From assembly GCF_022919835.1 (NCBI RefSeq), contig NZ_CP095074.1, positions 3,574,001 through 3,638,000 on the forward strand: 64,000 nt of DNA, in the 5' to 3' direction. Made by a program: the position numbers and the translations under genes. The notes under the pieces were generated by a model that did no database searches, was not told the origin of the DNA, and saw only the letters and a list, made by a program, of their open reading frames with translations. Each line of letters starts with the position of its first letter. Positions within the stretch are counted from its first letter, which is position 1. This DNA comes from Halobacillus shinanisalinarum (GTDB lineage Bacteria > Bacillota > Bacilli > Bacillales > Halobacillaceae). Below are positions 60,455-64,000 of the stretch, piece after piece.

Positions 60455-61828
60455 GTGTTATCAACAGATACCTGGAATGAATACCAAGCCATTTTGCATT
60501 CACTTAAAGACGACATTATTGTAACGAAACTAGACGGCACCATCACGATTGCGAGTAAGGCTGCTGGAGAGATTTACGGGATGGAGGCGGATCATTTAGT
60601 CGGGCGTTCGGTGTTTGATCTCGAGAAGGATGGGGTGTTTACTCCGCTTGCCACGCCGATGGTTTTACGAATGAAAAAGCGAGTCACCTTCATCCAAACG
60701 GCTGCAGATGAAAAGAAATTGATGGTTACGGCGCTGCCGGTTCAGGGGCCCGATGGAGAAATTAATCGTGTTGTGAGTTATTCTCATGACATTACCGAAC
60801 TAAAGGAACTGAAGTCTTACATTGCCGATATGGAAGATGAAATGAAGCAGGTTCAAAACGAACTCGATCGTGTGGAACAAAAACGGTTTCACCAGGAGGG
60901 CATTGTTTCGAAAAGTCACAAGATGCAGCAGATCATTCAAACAGCCCAGCAGGTGGCGGATGTCGATGTGAATGTACTTCTGCTAGGCGAATCAGGTGTC
61001 GGGAAGTCTTCTCTGGCTCAATTTATTCATAACCGCAGTTCGCGCAAGAAAGGCCCTTTTATTGAAATTAACGCTGGGGCGATATCTGAACAACTGTTTG
61101 AGGCTGAATTGTTCGGATATGTGGCTGGTGCTTTTACAGGGGCCAAAACGGGCGGCAGTAAAGGGTTTGCGGAGATGGCTCAAAGTGGCACGCTTTTTAT
61201 CGATGAAATCGGTGAACTCTCCCCGCAGAATCAGGTCAAGCTGTTAAAGCTGATTCATGAGAAGCAATTTTACCGGGTGGGAGGACGTGAGTTAATCACG
61301 GCTGATTTCCGCTTGATTACCGCCACGAATAGAGATCTTTCCGAATCGATTGCTAAAAATGAGTTTCGCGAGGATCTATATTTTCGCATTAATGTGGTTC
61401 CAGTCAATATCCCGCCGCTTCGTGACCGTCCTGACGATATTCCGGCTCTTATTGATCACATTATGGAGACGGTTTCCGACAAATACGAAAAAAAGAAAGT
61501 CCTCGACGGCGTGGTGTGGCAAGAGTTGCTGTTGAATCGCTGGCCGGGCAATGTCCGTGAGTTGATTAATGTTATTGAACGGCTTGTGGTCACTTCAACT
61601 GGGGAAGTCATTACCTTAGATGATTTGCCGCATGAATATTGTAACAACACGCCGGTTCGGTTTAATAAACAATTAGAGGAAACCTTACCTGAAACACTCG
61701 ATCGAGTGGAGAAACAAATTTTATTGGAGGCGAAGCAGCGACATAAATCAACGGTGAAAATCGCTGAAGTTTTGGGGATTAGTCAACCTTCAGCATTTAG
61801 AAAATTACGAAAACACGGAATTAAATAA
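60455..61828 (+). CDS. Sigma-54-dependent activator with PAS sensor (RocR-like)
   Basis: 457 residues. Residues about 8-115 are a PAS domain (LHSLKDDIIVTKLDGTITIASKAAGEIYGMEADHLVGRSVFDLE in parts), then a short coiled coil. The AAA+ domain has Walker A GESGVGKSSLAQ, the sigma-54 contact loop GAFTGA in YVAGAFTGAKTGG, Walker B GTLFIDEIGEL and the RWPGNVREL segment. A Fis-type helix-turn-helix ends it (KSTVKIAEVLGISQPSAFRKLRKHGI, in parts). The GTG at 60455 follows GGAGGTGA. A sigma-54 promoter lies five bases after its stop, so it controls the following operon, probably in answer to an amino acid-type ligand. Confidence 0.87.
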   Translation: MLSTDTWNEYQAILHSLKDDIIVTKLDGTITIASKAAGEIYGMEADHLVGRSVFDLEKDGVFTPLATPMVLRMKKRVTFIQTAADEKKLMVTALPVQGPDGEINRVVSYSHDITELKELKSYIADMEDEMKQVQNELDRVEQKRFHQEGIVSKSHKMQQIIQTAQQVADVDVNVLLLGESGVGKSSLAQFIHNRSSRKKGPFIEINAGAISEQLFEAELFGYVAGAFTGAKTGGSKGFAEMAQSGTLFIDEIGELSPQNQVKLLKLIHEKQFYRVGGRELITADFRLITATNRDLSESIAKNEFREDLYFRINVVPVNIPPLRDRPDDIPALIDHIMETVSDKYEKKKVLDGVVWQELLLNRWPGNVRELINVIERLVVTSTGEVITLDDLPHEYCNNTPVRFNKQLEETLPETLDRVEKQILLEAKQRHKSTVKIAEVLGISQPSAFRKLRKHGIK

Positions 61829-61832
61829 TAAA

Positions 61833-61850
61833 TTGGCACGATTATTGCAC
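61833..61850 (+). promoter_or_regulatory. Sigma-54 (SigL) promoter
   Basis: TTGGCACGATTATTGCAC has the GG at -24 and GC at -12 separated by exactly ten bases, matching TGGCACNNNNNTTGCW. It is 130 bases before the YjiH-family gene. Confidence 0.83.
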
Positions 61851-61980
61851 TAATAATAGTAGGTCCTTTTTTAAAGGCTGTCTGAGGAGAGGAGTATGAT
61901 TGTTACAACAACTATGGCGGGGCTTTTCGCAGCTTATTCAAAAGTGACTAGCTGTATAAGAAAATGAGGAGGGAATGACT

Positions 61981-63357
61981 ATGGAACCGAAGAGAAGTAC
62001 CTTGATGCAAGAAGAACCTGCAGTAAAGCGTGCGGATATGTTGAAATTCATTATTCCATCGCTGCTCGGGATCGTTCTGTTTCTTGTTCCGATTCCGTTT
62101 AATGGAAAGATCACGATAGGAGTCGGTGTGTTTGCGGAGACGTTTCAGGCGGCATTAGAAGGATATCTTGTTGAAACAATGACGGGTGTGCTTGTGCTTT
62201 CTGCCGTTCTGGCTCTTTTCGCGAAGCTTGCAAAGCCAGCGTTTATTGTGGACAGGCCCTTTTTGAAAGGGATGTTTGACATTGGCTGGGGCTGGGTAAT
62301 TACCCGTTTATTAGGGGCAGTCTTTGCGATTTTAACGCTTTTCCAAATGGGTCCGAACGTCATTCAATCGGATCTTACCGGGGGAACGGTTTTACACTCA
62401 CTGATCCCCGTATTGACGACCTGGTTTTTGTTTGCTGGCTTTTTGATGCCGTTGTTAATGGACTTCGGATTAATGGATTTTTTCGGTACCATGTGTAGAA
62501 AAGTGATGAGACCGTTGTTCAATGTTCCAGGACGTTCCTCGATTGATGCCCTTGCTTCATGGATGGGCGCAGGAACAGTCGGAGTGTTGATTACCACTCA
62601 ACAATACGAGAGCGGCTATTATACAAAACGGGAAGCAGCGGTGATCGCAACGAACTTCTCGATCAATTCAATTGCTTTTAGTCTAGTTGTGATCAGTTTT
62701 ATCGGACTGGAAGATATGTTTGTTCCTTTCTATCTTACAGTGGCGTTCTCAAGTCTAGTAGCGGCTATTATTTGCCCGCGCATTCCTCCTCTTTCTAGAA
62801 AAGAGAACACGTATTATGAAGGGACGGGTAAGCAAATTTCAGAAGATATGCCAAACGGTGTGACGCAGTTCCAATGGGGTTTTCAAAAAGCTGTGGAGAA
62901 AGCTTCCTCGATTCGTAGCAGCGGTCAAATTGTGAAGAACGGTTTGAAAACCGTGGCGGATATCTACTTCGGCTTGATTCCCCTTGTCATGGCACTCGGT
63001 ACGCTAGCCTTAATCATTGCTGAATTCACACCGATCTTTGATTATATTTCCTATCCACTCGTACCGATTCTCGAATTCATGCAAATCCCTCAAGCCGCCG
63101 AGGCCGCACCGGCGATGCTCGTTGGGTTTGCCGACATGTTCTTGCCGGCCGTTATCGGTGCCGGTATTGAAGCGGAAATCACGAAATTCGTAATCGCCTG
63201 TGTCTCATTAACCCAGTTAATCTACATGTCTGAAATTGGGATGTTATTGATCAAATCGAAAATTCCGATTACCGTCGGCGAACTGTTGATTATCTTTTTA
63301 CAGCGAACGGTTATTACATTGCCGATCATCGTCATCATTGCTCACATTATTTTTTAA
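61981..63357 (+). CDS. YjiH family membrane protein (nucleoside-recognition/Gate domain)
   Basis: 458 residues with about ten hydrophobic helices and the YjiH-family order: KFIIPSLLGIVLFLVPIPF at the start, GWGWVITRLLGAVFAILTL, DFFGTMCRKVMRPLFNVPGRSSIDALASWMGAGTVGVLITTQQY in parts, and a C-terminal half with AMLVGFADMFLPAVIGAGIEAEITKFVIACVSLTQLIYMSEIG in parts. The ATG at 61981 follows GAGGAGGG at a proper distance; ATG at 61975 is too near. Function is unproven but operons suggest transport. With a sigma-54 promoter upstream and an aminotransferase after it, amino acid or GABA uptake is likely. Confidence 0.82.
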   Translation: MEPKRSTLMQEEPAVKRADMLKFIIPSLLGIVLFLVPIPFNGKITIGVGVFAETFQAALEGYLVETMTGVLVLSAVLALFAKLAKPAFIVDRPFLKGMFDIGWGWVITRLLGAVFAILTLFQMGPNVIQSDLTGGTVLHSLIPVLTTWFLFAGFLMPLLMDFGLMDFFGTMCRKVMRPLFNVPGRSSIDALASWMGAGTVGVLITTQQYESGYYTKREAAVIATNFSINSIAFSLVVISFIGLEDMFVPFYLTVAFSSLVAAIICPRIPPLSRKENTYYEGTGKQISEDMPNGVTQFQWGFQKAVEKASSIRSSGQIVKNGLKTVADIYFGLIPLVMALGTLALIIAEFTPIFDYISYPLVPILEFMQIPQAAEAAPAMLVGFADMFLPAVIGAGIEAEITKFVIACVSLTQLIYMSEIGMLLIKSKIPITVGELLIIFLQRTVITLPIIVIIAHIIF

Positions 63358-63375
63358 GAAGGATGGAGGTTCATC

Positions 63376-64000
63376 ATGTCCAATAAATTGAAGGAATTAT
63401 TCCCGCAAATGTCCGATTTACTCGCGCCAAGTATGGCGAAGGATCACCCTAACCTGCCTGTCGTGAAGGAGGAAGGTTGTTATTATTACGGGGAAGATGG
63501 AAAAGAATATCTTGACTTCACGTCAGGCATCGCGGTGACCAATGTCGGCCACCGCCACCCCAAAGTTGTTCAGGCGATTAAGGACGGAGCCGATCAGCTT
63601 ACCCACGGTCCGTCTGGCGTGATCATGTACGAATCCATTCTCGATTTGTCCAAACGCCTAGGGGATATTTTGCCCGGAAAATTGGATTGTTTCTTTTATG
63701 GAAACAGCGGCGCCGAAGCAATTGAAGGCGCGCTTAAGCTGGCCCGCCACGTAACCGGCCGCCCGTATGCTGTGTCATTTACAGGAGGATTCCACGGCCG
63801 TTCGATGGGCGCCCTCAGTGTCAGCACATCGAAAAGTAAATACCGCAAGTTTCAACAACCGAATGGACTGACTTATCAACTTCCTTATGCCGAACTTAAG
63901 GGTGGGAACGACGCTGAAGAGCAGTGCATCGAGCAGCTTGAGAACGACTTTCAACGCTTGTTTGATCATCAGGTGACACCTGAGGAAGTGGCCTGCGTAA
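63376..64000 (+). CDS. Class III aminotransferase, GABA/ornithine type (N-terminal part)
   Basis: The first 208 codons are in the window and the gene runs off the right edge. Segments include [54 protein letters not shown] and [22 protein letters not shown] (read in parts), as in 4-aminobutyrate aminotransferases. The PLP lysine is beyond the edge. TGGAGG precedes the ATG and the gap to the YjiH gene is 18 bases. Under sigma-54 control it would be a nitrogen-scavenging transaminase, in addition to gabT at the left end. Confidence 0.82.
   Translation, partial: MSNKLKELFPQMSDLLAPSMAKDHPNLPVVKEEGCYYYGEDGKEYLDFTSGIAVTNVGHRHPKVVQAIKDGADQLTHGPSGVIMYESILDLSKRLGDILPGKLDCFFYGNSGAEAIEGALKLARHVTGRPYAVSFTGGFHGRSMGALSVSTSKSKYRKFQQPNGLTYQLPYAELKGGNDAEEQCIEQLENDFQRLFDHQVTPEEVACV

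Overview
The window reads as a low-GC Gram-positive chromosome of the family Bacillaceae. AGGAGG-type ribosome sites stand before most genes, GTG and TTG starts are common, CcpA-type cre sites are present, and several gene sets follow the Bacillus pattern (gabR/gabT/gabD, alaR-alaT, bioW-A-F-D with a BirA operator, ypjP). The many secondary transporters and MHS-type symporters would suit a halotolerant genus such as Halobacillus or Virgibacillus, but that is inference. No rRNA, tRNA, CRISPR array, intact insertion sequence or phage was seen.

Layout. 1-3.1 kb: GABA catabolism (gabD end, gabT, divergent gabR). 3.9-9.4 kb: a sulfonate operon with a UTRA-type GntR regulator, an iron alcohol dehydrogenase, sulfoacetaldehyde acetyltransferase (xsc) and a frameshifted MHS symporter. 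9.4-17.9 kb: small membrane proteins, alaR-alaT, a HAD phosphatase, a DHFR-like protein, a DUF1643 protein and decayed genes. 18-21.3 kb: amidohydrolase and sodium symporter behind a structured leader and a cre site. 21.9-26.6 kb (minus): amidase, M20 amidohydrolase and a two-protein membrane system. 26.7-35.1 kb: a malonate system, madLM (minus) diverging from a FadR-type regulator and a complete malonate decarboxylase operon (mdcH-A-B-C-DE-G). 35.2-41.4 kb: MerR regulator with target membrane protein, ypjP between two copies of one hairpin, and an MHS symporter/ornithine-cyclodeaminase-like/XRE-cupin unit. 41.7-45.7 kb: biotin operon bioW-A-F-D (minus). About 45.9 kb: a well-conserved TPP riboswitch with no thiamine gene behind it. 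46.3-52.7 kb: TetR-controlled aminotransferase, histone-deacetylase-like amidohydrolase, aldehyde dehydrogenase and APC permease. 53-59.4 kb: IclR-controlled hydantoinase/oxoprolinase pair with an OPT transporter. 60.4-64 kb: a sigma-54 activator, its target sigma-54 promoter, a YjiH-family membrane protein and the start of a class III aminotransferase.

The common theme is a run of self-contained catabolic cassettes, each pairing a local regulator, its operator, a transporter and enzymes. Four near-identical palindromes tie the amidase/M20 cluster to the malonate genes. Three copies of another tie hyuA, iclR and the OPT transporter together.

Five genes (MHS symporter, ypjP, bioF, aldehyde dehydrogenase, hyuA) are each broken by loss of one base in a run of G or C. 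This looks more like systematic homopolymer under-calling than independent gene death. Genuine decay is also present: fragments of YeiH-like, aminoglycoside-phosphotransferase-like, VOC, M20, MazG, madM and PLL-lectin genes lie between the cassettes.
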